Shown here in pieces: positions 36,701 to 46,124 of a DNA stretch of 64,000 nt. A program made the translations under genes and the position numbers. The DNA comes from Amorphophallus konjac (Eukaryota > Streptophyta > Magnoliopsida > Alismatales > Araceae), in the NCBI GenBank assembly GCA_022559845.1, contig CM040126.1:46866458-46930457 (forward strand), in the 5' to 3' direction. How positions within the stretch are numbered: position 1 is the stretch's first letter; each line of letters begins with the position of its first letter. The notes beneath the pieces are model-generated. The model did not search any database, had not been told where the DNA came from, and worked only from the letters and a program-made list of their open reading frames with translations.

Positions 36701-37133
36701 AACTACCAGGTCGGGTCCGGGGGTCTAAAATTGGAAATACCGGTCGGACGGCCGTGCCGATCATTCCAACGCGACCGGGGAGATGAAAGTGACTTGTCAG
36801 AACTGACGGAATCCAAATCGGATGTCCGGTTTGAGCTCGGCACTCAAAGTTCAGTTTTAAAATAAACTTAGCTTAAATGAACTCCCAGGTCAGGTCCGGG
36901 GGTCTAAATATTGTTTCAAGCTAGTAGTTGATCTATAAAATCTGCAGTTATCAATTTGATATGTTTGATTTATATTTATGCTCATTTCTTCGCACTAATT
37001 TTTTTATCTATGAATGAATGTTATTATTTTTTTAATGTAGGGGGATCCTTCTGCGGGCAGCGACAGAGGAGATGAGCAGGGCAGTGACGATATGGATGAT
37101 GAGGATATTGACGATGTACCAGATATTTCTTGA
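21742..37133 (+). CDS. Transposase_24-type CACTA protein (TnpA-like role), 15 exons
   Basis: Exons by eye: 21742-21832, 21904-21957, 22021-22077, 22144-22173, 22237-22293, 22360-22416, 22483-22539, 22606-22662, 22729-22785, 22852-22981, 23058-23187, 23273-23599, 23676-23780, 23872-24282, 37041-37133. All introns are GT...AG and the sum is 571 codons with the stop. The N-terminus is basic (RGGRSRGGRRSS). Residues ~31-172 are Pro-rich modules from tandem micro-exons. Residues ~216-420 match the Plant transposase (Ptta/En/Spm) family, with CGHDAARCRRAWES, WMRQEDWEISCDHF, NRASKP...HTSGSIS and EVFDRTHKKKG. A Gln-rich helix and an acidic tail (DDMDDEDIDDVPDIS) follow. By analogy with TnpA it would bind subterminal repeats. 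The last intron is 12,758 bp. Confidence 0.85.
21904..22851 (+). repeat. Tandem micro-exon array, ~123-bp period
   Basis: Six copies of a 57-nt exon (GT...CAG, encoding GLSGLPPVVHTPPPPPPAA-like modules), one 54-nt relative and one 30-nt variant, separated by introns of 63-66 nt with GTATGTATATTTTAA donors and TTCTTGCAG acceptors. Copies at 22360, 22483, 22606 and 22729 are almost identical, so duplication is recent. Each exon starts and ends in phase 1 and has a length divisible by three, so any copy can be gained, lost or skipped without shifting the frame. Confidence 0.85.
24376..36905 (+). repeat. Satellite-like tandem array, ~70 copies of a ~179-bp monomer
   Basis: The unit recurs every 177-180 bp (for example AACTACCAGG at 24541, then 24720, 24899 and 25078 with one base changed in alternate copies). 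Landmarks per unit: CCGGGGGTCTAAAAT, GTCGGACGGCCGTGCCG, GGGGAGATGAAAGTGACTTG, CGGTTTGAGCTCGGC, TTTAAATGAACTACC. Two main variants alternate in places: A (CTACCAGGTCGGG, GTCTAAAATTGG) and B (CTCCCAGGTCAGG, GTCAAAAACTTG). The array fills the last intron of the preceding gene, beginning ~95 bp after the donor and ending ~135 bp before the acceptor. Short minus-strand frames in the units are not genes. Confidence 0.95.
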
Positions 37134-37404
37134 TGTTTAATGATATTTGTTTTATGTTATTCAGACGGATCAGCAGGGTTAATGTGTTTTTCTTTGTATT
37201 TATTTTGTCAGCATGGTGTTGAATTTTTTTATTGGTGGTGTTTATTTATTTGAACATCTATGTTATGTTGAGATTTTTTCGGTGGTGTTTATTTATTTGG
37301 GTATGTTGATGTTGAGTTTTTTTTTGTGGTTAGTTCCAATAATTTTTTTTAACAGGTTTATTAGATAAATAAACTTAAATTTTTTAAAAAAAATATTTTT
37401 TTTT
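37134..37404 (+). other. 3' untranslated region of the CACTA gene
   Basis: T-rich sequence after the stop codon with a repeated phrase (GGTGGTGTTTATTTATTTG near 37230 and 37282) and several AATAAA-like stretches, suitable for 3' end formation. No other feature seen. Confidence 0.4.
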
Positions 37405-37920
37405 CAGACGGATTTATAATCCGTCTGAAATGACGTTTGTAATAGAGACGGTAATTTCAGACGGAATTTATATCCGTCGTGAATTACGTTTTAAACACCG
37501 ACGGATTTAGGACGAACAACATATGGAACCGTCGTTGGAAGTTACGACGACAAAGTAATCCGTCGTAATATCCGGCAGAAATAGAGACGGATTTCAGACA
37601 ATATTTCAGACGGATTACGGACGGTATTTACAACGGATAATAAATCCGTCTTAAAAACCGTATGAAATACAGACGGACATTTCAGACTGATAATTACATA
37701 CGAAAATTTTATCGTGTGAGATTTAGACGGAATTTATGACCGAAATTATTTGTGTCTTAATTTCAGACGGAATTTCAGACCGAAAAGTTAACTGTCACAA
37801 ATTTGTGACTAAGAATTTCAGACGGTCGAGTTCGGTCTTAAATCCGTCGGAAATCCGTTACAAATATGTGTTGCGACAGATTTTCAGACGGATTTGAGAC
37901 GGATAACGTCCGTCTGAAAT
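37405..37920. repeat. Right subterminal repeats of CACTA
   Basis: More than fifteen degenerate copies of TCAGACGGA / TCCGTCTGA in both orientations, the counterpart of the block at 13391-13640. The denser and longer side is the right end. Confidence 0.85.
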
Positions 37921-37939
37921 CCCGCTTTTTCTGGTTGTG
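37909..37939 (-). repeat. Right terminal inverted repeat of CACTA
   Basis: 31 bp ending GGTTGTG; followed directly by the duplicated target AAG. Confidence 0.95.
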
Positions 37940-38860
37940 AAGGGACGGTGGGATGATCAACTCATTGGCATGAGGCTAGTGTCAGCCCAAGGGACCGGAC
38001 TTTCATTCCTTAACCTAAACGGAAGGTCCGGGTTAGGTGCCTCTTTGTTTGTGCCGACAAGGTGTCGAGATTGGCCAGGTTTGTTCGTCGAGACGGGGTT
38101 GACATTAAGCGAGCAGGCTGCGAGAGCCAAAAGTGTGGAAGCAGACTTTAAGGGCCGAAATTGGGATTGAGTGAGCAGGCCGTAGGAGCCAAAGGTGTGG
38201 AAGTAGACTTTAAGAGCTAGAATTGGGATTGAGCGAGCAGGCTGTAGGAGCCAAAGGAGCGGGCCATAACAGCCACGGCAGAAAGCGGGCTTCAAAAGCC
38301 AAAGTTAGGAGCACAGGTTATAAAAGCTGAAGTCAGAAGAACATGCCATAATGGCCGACGCGGGGAGCGGGCTTCGAAAGCCGAAGTCGGGGAAGTAGGC
38401 TACTAAGTCGAGGTTAGGAGAGCGGGCTATAACAACCAAAGAGGACAGCGGGCCTTAAAAGTCGATGTAGCGACTCGAGATCCGGATACCGGGAAGAACC
38501 CGATACCATTCAAATCCTCGCCCGCCGCCCTTCCAAGCCTCTCCGGCTTGTGGGCAGCAGGCCAGGATTCGAATGATATCGGGTTCATCCCGGTATTCAG
38601 ATCTTGGGTCGCTACAGTCGAAGTTAGGGAAGCAAGATACCAAGCCAAAATTGAGGAGCATGCTACAAAAGCCGAACTGGGAAAGTGGGCCACGAGGGCC
38701 GAAGTTAATGTTGTGGAAGCAGGCTATAACGACCCGAGATCCGAGTATCGGAAAGGAACCGGCGCGACTCGAACCTCAGCCGGCCACCCACGAGCCCGAA
38801 GACTCGGCAAGGTTAAAGGATGGTGTAAAGGTACTAGAGAAGCTAAAATAACTGCAGAGC
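37940..38860. other. Resumed host retroelement with ~28-bp hairpin-like modules
   Basis: No gene. From about 38105 to 38750 a degenerate phrase recurs, of the form GAGCGGGCTTCAAAAGCCGAAGTTGGGG. Each copy holds a small palindrome (GGCT...AGCC). The modules appear to be the 3' untranslated part of the element whose LTR starts at 13020. A 151-bp foldback element is inserted in the middle. Confidence 0.5.
38466..38616. mobile_element. 151-bp foldback element with 5-bp target duplication
   Basis: Almost the whole segment is one imperfect palindrome: TGTAGCGACTCGAGATCCGG at the left and its reverse-complement partner (ending GATCTTGGGTCGCTACA) at the right, pairing inwards for more than 60 bp. The flanks are identical, GTCGA at 38461-38465 and 38617-38621. 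Removing the element restores a normal copy of the surrounding module. TG...CA ends with a 5-bp duplication are unusual for a MITE and more like an integrase product. A partial relative (TATAACGACCCGAGATCCG) lies at 38725. Confidence 0.75.
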
Positions 38861-39569
38861 TAGCATAATGATCTAAAAATGTTCATGTGCACTTTAGAAA
38901 AGAAATCACTCTGCACGCTAATGAAATAAGTGGGACAAGCCTTCTGTTATTTTGGGTATTGTGTCTGATGCTCTGCACTTCTTGAAGAAGAGTTATTTTG
39001 AAAAAGCTTTCTGGCAAAAAAAAAGACACCATGAAAAATGCCCCTAATCTTAGTAACCGGGCCTACTTCACCTAACAAGTGTTGAGGTTCGCGTTAAACG
39101 GAAAAGGGAACCTTGATCTGTGTAACTGGGCCTGCTTCTCCTAAGGTAAGAGTCAAAGTTCATGTTAAACAATGAAGGATAGTGCAGCATCATCTGTTGA
39201 ATAAAAGATCCCAAAGGGGACAAATAAATAAGACAGACAAAAAGTTAGTATTCTTAATCCTCTGATTAAGAGGTGCAGGTTGAAAGGCACTTGTTCGGAA
39301 TAATAAATGAGGGATGCAATTGTCTTTACTGTGGATTTGGTATTTACACATGTACGAGTGCAATTGAGCTTTGATTTGGATTCTTGATCATGTACCTAAA
39401 TTTTTAACATAAGGCTAGTGCGCATTAATGATTTCGGATTCCTAATCTTTGGTTGATTCTGTAAAGGAAGAGCTGGATATGAAAGTATGAACTTTGCAAA
39501 CTCTTGTTGGTACTAAATTTTAATTTAAGTGCATTGCTAAGGGACTAGCAATGAGTAAGTTGGGGGGTG

Positions 39570-41831
39570 TGATAAGTATCCATTTTCTATGGTAATTAAT
39601 TGCATGTACACCATTTTATGTGCATATAATTAGGTAATTATGCATGTTCCATCGTTAATCTCAACTTCGCATATAGATTGGGCCTTTCACGTAAATTAAT
39701 TACTTTGACGATTTCATTTAATAAAATGGAGTTGAGGGTCATGAACATTAATTTTCCATCGTATAATTATGAGCAATTGTGATTCATGTGCACATTATGA
39801 TAATTTTTATGGATTAAATCAGAATTTTGTGTGTATATGACACTGAAGGAAATTACTAGACAAACCAGGGGCAAGAGCGTCCGAAGACCAAAAGAAGAAG
39901 CCCTAAGGGGCCCCATTCTTAATTGACCAAGTCAAAAATTACTGCCACCACCTATTTTTGTTGGAGGGAAAAGAAAATTTAATGTTTGAAATAAAGGAGA
40001 CCAAAGGAGGGAATTAATTGGAGGGAAAAGAAAATTCAAAGTTTGAAAAAGGAGGAATTAATTGGAGGGAAAAGAAAATTCAAAGTTTGAAAAGGAGAAA
40101 TTAGTTGGAGAGAAAAGAAAATTCAAAGTTTAAAATAGAGGAGAAGAAGCACATATTTTGGTTGGAGGGAAAAGAAAATTCAAAGTTTGAAATAAAGGAG
40201 AGAAATGATGAGTCTTGGGAAAGGGGTGCCCAAAGCCCAATGATGGAGTGCCCACCTCCTTTTTCTTTTCCTCATACATCATCTTCTACCTAAATCCCAT
40301 CTATCCATCTCCTTTTGATACAATCTCCACCCTCCATTGACCCAATTTTTCCTATAAATAGCCCATGTCAAGGAGGAGAAAGGGAAGTTCTTCTTTTGGT
40401 AATTTTTCTCTCCCTCTCACATCTTAACCTTAGGCCGCCGATTTCTCCCCCTTCTGTTCATTGTCTCCTCTTGCTTTCTTCATGAAAGTTCTTTAGTTTA
40501 AAATTGTATCCAACTTTATCTTCTTCATCATTTTCTAATTCCTCTTCGTTCTCATGCTATTTCAAACTTTGCAAGGTTCTGTCCTGTATTTTACTGTTCA
40601 TCTACGGCTCTGCACTTTGTTCTTCTCAAGATTTCTCCCCCTTCTGTTCATTTTTTACTCTTGCATTCTTCATAAAAGTTCTTCAGTTTTAAAATTTCTC
40701 CAACTTTGTATTCTTTGTCATTTTCTAATTCCCATTAATTTGCATGCCATCATTCATTTTTCAAAGTTCTATCTTCCTCATTTACTGTTCACCCGAACCT
40801 GCATCCCCCTGTTCTTTGCCCGTTTTCTCCCCTTTGTGATTTTGTTCTCTCTCTGTCTTATTCACAAAAGTTGTATATCTTTAAAAGTTCTTCAAATCTC
40901 TCTTCTTCCTCTTCTTCCAATTCTTCTTCGTTTGCAAGTTATCCACTATTTTTCAGTGTTCAAGTTCTGGTTTTTTCACTATTCACTCGCGCCGGTAAGT
41001 CTCTGTTCATCCTCATTTTTCACCATTTTCCCTTCATTTTCTCTCTCTTCACTCTTCATCAATCTTTTTCTTCTTTTTCTGATCTCCAACTTTCTCTTCT
41101 TCACTTCTCCTAAATCTTCTCCATTTTTAAGTTATTTCTCCTCCAATATCTCTCTATTTTTTGCTCTTGACTGCATTTTCCTCTCCACCGAACCCCCTTC
41201 TCTTCCACTGTTCATCTCCTTTTCAAAACACACTCACACACACATGTTCTCACAATAGATTTTTTAAGTCTTCTCTCTCTTCCTTTTCACCTATCTATCC
41301 TCTCCCCTATATTCTTCCCATATCCCAAGGCGGATTTTCTTCCATTGGTCCTCTCGGCGGCGTCCATCTCCACGGCGGGGCGATCCACTCCAAGGCTCGG
41401 CACGGCGATTAGGCGGCGATCTTCATCTTCATCTTGGCTATATTCTTTCCCCCTTTCTTTATTTTATGAGTTGTAATTTTTCATTTTCATAGAGTGTAAT
41501 TTTCACTTCCATCTTAATAAAAGTTCATCTTTGCAAATTGTGGTTGTCTTAATTCCTCTTTCTATCTCTTCTAAGTTCTTTTCTTTACCCCTCTCATCTT
41601 CTTTAGTGAGTTTATTTTCATGCAATTTATTTTTCCTTAGATTAATCTCACTCAAAACTTGGCTTTTCAAAGCATAAGGATATTTTTCCAACTTGTTCCA
41701 AAATGTTATTTCCTCCTCGTGGGATCGACTCCACTTACCACTATACTTGATTTTCCAATCTTTAAACGTGAGTGAGTGCAAATATTTTTAAATTTTGGCA
41801 CGGCTTTTCAACGACGGGTTTGTGGCTATCA
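39570..41831 (+). repeat. 3' LTR of the Tat/Athila-like element (~2.26 kb)
   Basis: Runs from TGATAAG to ...GGCTATCA. U3 has a purine-rich direct repeat (GGAGGGAAAAGAAAATTCAA-type, starts near 39963, 40020, 40063, 40107 and 40164). A TATA box follows at 40353. R/U5 is pyrimidine-rich and has a ~190-bp repeat in about three diverged copies (TTTCTCCCCCTTCTGTTCAT at 40442 and 40632, a weaker one near 40822). A conserved-looking tail (GGGATCGACTCCACTTACCA) is near 41720. No coding capacity: the long open frame here is pyrimidine-biased. Confidence 0.65.
40353..40360 (+). promoter_or_regulatory. TATA box of the gypsy 3' LTR
   Basis: CCTATAAATAGCCC about 780 bp into the LTR, after the purine-rich repeats. 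Confidence 0.55.
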
Positions 41832-43912
41832 GACGTGTCACTGGAGGTAAGACTCTGACTCACAGGCTCCATCGCTCGAAGGAAACGGAGTGGTGGTCCA
41901 CCCGGGACTGCCCTCAGCCTGGCGGTCCTCCCTGGACCGCAAAACAGGCCTAGCGGTCTCATTGACACCGCCAGGCTTAGCCAAGCCGTCAAGCCATGAC
42001 CGCAAGGCAGCGAGCCACAGGGGGACAAGAGGACTATCGCCAGGCCACTAGCCCAACCAAACGTTCCTCATCGGACCGCAAGGCACAGAGAAACGGTCAT
42101 GCCCTGACCGCAACCCTGCATGTGACTCCCAATGGTCAAAAACACGCACCCTGAGGGTGCTCTGACCAAACGAGGCAAACAGTCGTGTGCTGGCCACTAC
42201 CCAATGGGTAGCAGTCAGTTGCGAGACCGCTTACCGGGCCTAGCATCCCCCGGGGGCCGCTAAGCCCAACGGACATAATAAAAAAGCTTGGCGGTCCCTT
42301 GAGGGCCACCAAAGAGGCCCTAGCGGTCACTGGAAGGACCGTAACCCCAACCCGAGCACGGGAACGGCGGGAATGGCCCAAAAATCCATTCCACGCCCCG
42401 ATCATCCCCCGATGATGGGGAAACATAGGGGAATCCATCCCCAACCCTCTTAGTATGATTCTACACCCATGGGTCGGTCAAAAACCCCGAGAAACAAGAG
42501 ATCCGACGCTCAAACCCCAAACATGCATGTTCACCCTCCCGGCGCAAATACGCCCCTCTCGGCCTCTCCTCAGCCTACAAACCACGAAGAAAGCTGAAAA
42601 AAGGGTAATGATCCATCCCCCTACCTCAAGGAAGCCCGAAATCTGTCGGATCGCTGCCGATCTCCAAATCTTGGCCGAACACAAACTCCACACCCCACGC
42701 TGCGATAATGGCACCGCCTCGATCACCTCACCGCCGCCGTCATCACTGCGCCGTCGCCTCAGCTCGTCGTCCTCAGCCGGAGAAGAAAGGGGGTGCCTCG
42801 AGCCGCGCATGGGAAGAGGGGGCGACGGTTGGGCGCCCATGGGAGAGGAAAGAAAAGAAGAAGAAGAAAGAAGAAGGGAAAAAGAAAAAGAAAAAGAAAA
42901 AGGGTTATATATAGAAAATTTGAAAAATATGAAAAATTGAGAAAAATCATTTCCTCGATCCTCGGAACACGCTCAACGCACTGGTATCATCCCAGAGTAG
43001 TAGAACGCAATGGTTTACCCTACACAGGGTTCCGAAGGCTCTTTAGGGAAAAACACGCGTAAACAACAAAACGCGCTCCGGGACCCCCGAAAGTGACCCA
43101 AAACTCTCGGATCTGTGAACGTGTCACATAGACATTTAAAAAGAAAGAAAAATTAACATTAAAAGAAAGATGGGGATGATGACAACAAAGATGATAAAGA
43201 TAAAGGTGGGGGAGGGAGCATGTGATGCTACCTAGGAGTGTGATCGTCAAAGGGGTTACTTCAAAAGGGAAGAGTGATCGCGAAAAGTACCTTACAAGTG
43301 GGGTGTGGATGTGAGTTCAACTTTCATCTTCTACCGGTCGGCCGATGAAGGGGGTTCTTATCTTGATTACCCTTGAAAAGAAAGACAAGAAGATTGGATT
43401 AGCCAAAAGTGTGTAGTATCAATGCTCTATGGAAATCACTCTATGCAACAATGGCATGAACACACCTTGTGTGTTTGTTTTTTTAAAACGCCTTAAGAAG
43501 GAGCAAAAGGTGGGAAAAATATGTATGAATTAAAATAAGCAAAATATGATGCTAAAATACACTAGTAAGGTTGCTAGAGTATGGCTGCGTAGGCAGAGAA
43601 CTAAATAAAAGAAAGAAGATAATAAGAGAGGGGATTGAGATATGAAGGAGGTCCTTCTATGCCATTGCAGCAGAGAGAATCGAAAGAGAGAGGGGTTGGC
43701 TGTGGCAGCAGCTAGCGCAGGGAAGAATAAGAGAACAAAAGTTCTCTTTTGCTCATGCGAACACCTGCAAATGTTAAAAAAAAAACTAAAGCACAAGTTC
43801 TTTTTTCGTGGCTCTATGTAGACTCTCAGAAACTCTGTGTACTCTCTAAAAAAAGATCAAAAGCTCTCTCAACTCTCTAAAAATGATCCCTACTGTAGGC
43901 AAAAGAGAGGAG

Positions 43913-43920
43913 TATTTATA
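43913..43920 (-). promoter_or_regulatory. TATA box, leftward LTR-like promoter
   Basis: Minus strand CCTATAAATACTCC, followed by a leader with repeated CTCTCT/AGAGAG phrases. Confidence 0.4.
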
Positions 43921-44548
43921 GGGAAAATATCCTTGTTCTAATGGGATTAAAACAAGGAAAATAGTCCATAGACGTGGATATCCTTCCTCAGAAGAACTTG
44001 GAACCAAAATGGAGAAGGAACGCCATGCAGAGGAAGTTGCAGACGCCATGGACACGGAATGAAAATGGCGACCTGGAGACTGTCGTCAATTAAAAGGGCG
44101 ACCGAGCAACAGCTGCCAATTCCTGGATAAATTATAGAAATAAGAGACTTTCCATATTTTAAAAATAAGAAACAGCGCCTGCTTGAAAAGGCGTTCATTA
44201 ATGAGCGCCCGCTCGATAGGGCGTTAATTCTTAATAATTTCATTTCTAATGGAAATCAAAAAACCAGAAAATGGCGCCCGCGAAAGCGATCGTTCATTCA
44301 AGTCAGTTGACCTACCAAAAGGACCCTGTCGTCCTATGGTGAAGGTAAATGGCGACACTTCACACGGTCGTTTATTTAAATGGCACCCTGAAGGCAGTCG
44401 CGAATTATAGAAAAATCCAGAAAAATTAGAAAAAATCTTATATTGAGCCAGTAATGAAGTCCACTTTGGGGTATTATGTCGTGACATAAAATTTACTCAA
44501 CATAGTATCAATTTTGGCGTGTCTATAGTTACCCCGCCTTAGTGTCTG

Positions 44549-44904
44549 CTTTGCAGGAGAGTGAGACGAAATGAAGCGTAGTGAAATGGGAATGAAAGTG
44601 TAACGAAGCGGAATGAAGTGAGAACGGACTGAAAAGTAGATGCCAATGTGTCATGTGACACGCCTCCGACACTATGTGTTGGAAACTTTTCCACAGTTCT
44701 GAATGAAACAACCTCGGATGATTACGATAAAGTAACAATTGTCTGGATGAAAATTAAGATGAAAAATAATTCCTATCGCCCGTTGGCAACGAAACGGGTG
44801 TCGTTTACCTTAACGCCCGCTTTTCAGTCCACTCTGCATCATTTCCGCTTCATCTCCATGTTCCATTTCGCTTTCGCTTCACCTCCGCTCACTCCCCTGC
44901 AAAG
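44549..44904. repeat. Inverted repeat, ~88-bp arms, ~180-bp spacer
   Basis: Left arm 44549-44636 (CTTTGCAGGAGAGTGAG ... GGACTGAAAAG). The right arm 44819-44904 reads as its diverged reverse complement (CTTTTCAGTCC ... CTCACTCCCCTGCAAAG). It ends 21 bp before the LTR start at 44926, just outside the purine tract AAGGAGGGGCATC. Confidence 0.6.
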
Positions 44905-44925
44905 AGGACGTTAAGGAGGGGCATC

Positions 44926-46124
44926 TGTTGACACCCATTTTTTACCTTTGAGTTGAGTCATTTTTTTACCCTTATTTTCGATGCCTTGAGTTGTCCATTA
45001 CTCATTGGGCCATTTTTCAGGCATAGCTTTGGGCTTATTTTATGGGTATTTTCCTCCCTGGCTGGGATTGCTCTCAAATTTCTTGAATTTGGGCTTATTG
45101 GGCCTTGATTTCGCTTGATCTTTGGGGTGAAAAGGCTTATTTATCCCATTTTATTATTTTCCACCGTCCAGCTTAAACACAGTCTAGCGATAGACTGTTT
45201 AGCAGGATCGGTGGTCTATAGTGAGACTGTTCGTTTTGCCTTTGGATTAATTGGCTATTTTTCTAGTTTTCCACTAGCAACCTAATAAACGGTCTGTCAT
45301 TAGGCCGTTTATTAAAGCTGGACGGTCTATCTGAAGATCGTTTTGTTGAGCTAGCGTCGACCTTGTCCTCGCTAGCGTAGACCTTGTCCTTGCTAGCGTA
45401 GACCTTATCCTTCACTTGCGTTGACCTTCTTTTTTTAGTAAACAGTCTCATGATGGACCGTTACTTAAATGTGACGGTCTATTGAAAGACCACATTTTTA
45501 TGGCTGAAGAGCTAGCGTAGACCTTGTCCTTGCTAGCGTAGACCGTATCCTTCACAAACGTCGACCTTCATTTTTATTAAACGGTCTTACGATATGCCGC
45601 TCCATGAATCAGCGGCCTATTGAAAGACCATTTTCACTTGGTCTTTGGATAAATGGGCGTATTTATCTCTCTCTATTCATTTTCCCCTAACACCCTTATA
45701 GACGGTCTTCCATTAGACCGCTTGTAATTGTCGGGCGGTCTACCAATAGACTGTTTACTAGGCCAGAGTCCTAAATGGGTCAGTATTCTGGATAAATATC
45801 TATTTATCTCATTTTATTGATTTACCACCGACACTCATAGGTGGTCTAGAGTTGGACCGTGTATTGAGGAAGGTGGCCCATCGAGCGACCGTTTTCAAGG
45901 CCGAGATCCTTGGACTGGTTGGCATTTTCTCTCTCCGCCCGTGGTTTAGTTAGGTGATTGTTCCACCTTTTTGTCCGGGGATTCTCAGTCAAATGCGATG
46001 CCGTTTGACCCTAGTGAAAGCTGGGAGTTTTACCTTTAATTTATTCTAAAGAATCTCGACCTAATTATCACCGGAAAATCCTCAACTCGCGGCTGACATT
46101 CAAGGGTCTATAAATAGCACCCTT
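44926..46124 (+). repeat. LTR (U3 part) of a gypsy-type element, cut by Sirevirus B
   Basis: AAGGAGGGGCATC then TGTTGACACCC is a polypurine tract plus LTR start. Between 45180 and 45900 the motif ACGGTCTA / TAGACCGT and the phrase GCTAGCGTAGACCTT recur in both orientations. A TATA box (TCTATAAATAGCACC, 46107-46121) follows, and Sirevirus B is inserted 9 bp after it. The flank right of the Sirevirus complex (57850-57900, GGTCGGTCGATAGGCCGTTT) has the same motif, so both flanks belong to this family. Confidence 0.55.

Larger units (their letters stand above)
13375..37939 (+). mobile_element. Complete CACTA (En/Spm) transposon, 24,565 bp
   Basis: The left end is CACTACCAAAAAAAGCGGG and the right end, reverse-complemented, is CACAACCAGAAAAAGCGGG. 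The 31-bp terminal inverted repeats match at 29 positions. The element is flanked by a 3-bp duplication AAG (13372-13374 and 37940-37942), the CACTA norm. It contains subterminal TCAGACGGA repeats, a TNP2 transposase gene and a Transposase_24-type gene, both with frame-consistent splice sites. It therefore looks autonomous and fairly young. Unusual features are its size, a 12.5-kb tandem array in an intron, a micro-exon array, a leader with hairpins, a nested MITE and a captured ARF fragment. Confidence 0.95.
38870..41831 (+). mobile_element. 3' end of a Tat/Athila-like Ty3/gypsy element
   Basis: The approach to the LTR (CATTGCTAAGGGACTAGCAA, then TTGGGGGGTG, then TGATAAG) is the usual 3' end of Tat/Athila elements. 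About 700 bp of internal non-coding sequence and a full LTR are present; gag-pol is absent. Two related phrases (TAACCGGGCCTACTTC at 39054 and TAACTGGGCCTGCTTC at 39123) form a diverged direct repeat in the internal part. The left limit, where it meets the CACTA-split element, is approximate. Confidence 0.6.
41832..44925. other. Non-coding retroelement-derived sequence
   Basis: Three kilobases without a convincing gene. From 41880 to 42370 the motif GCGGTC / GACCGC recurs about a dozen times in both orientations, resembling an LTR U3, with TTATATATAG at 42905 as a possible rightward TATA box. An (AAAAAG)n-like stretch precedes it. On the minus strand a TATA box (43913-43920) has a leader reading AGTAGGGATCATTTTTAGAG. 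Blocks near 44090-44400 repeat phrases such as GGCGCCCGC and AGGGCG. Probably two or more truncated LTRs. Confidence 0.4.

Noticed and set aside
24376..36905. CRISPR array or a centromere proper
   Set aside because: The 179-bp units are contiguous with no spacers, in a plant genome. The length is in the range of centromeric satellites, but the array is bounded on both sides by exons of a transposon gene, so a separate centromeric array is not the simplest reading.
40554..41258. A 234-codon frame rich in Phe, Leu and Ser
   Set aside because: Pyrimidine-rich R/U5 of a gypsy LTR lacks stop codons by composition; no domain.
42455..42940. A 161-codon frame ending in Lys/Glu repeats
   Set aside because: It ends in an (AAAAAG)n tract and overlaps antisense frames of similar length; it lies in LTR-like sequence.
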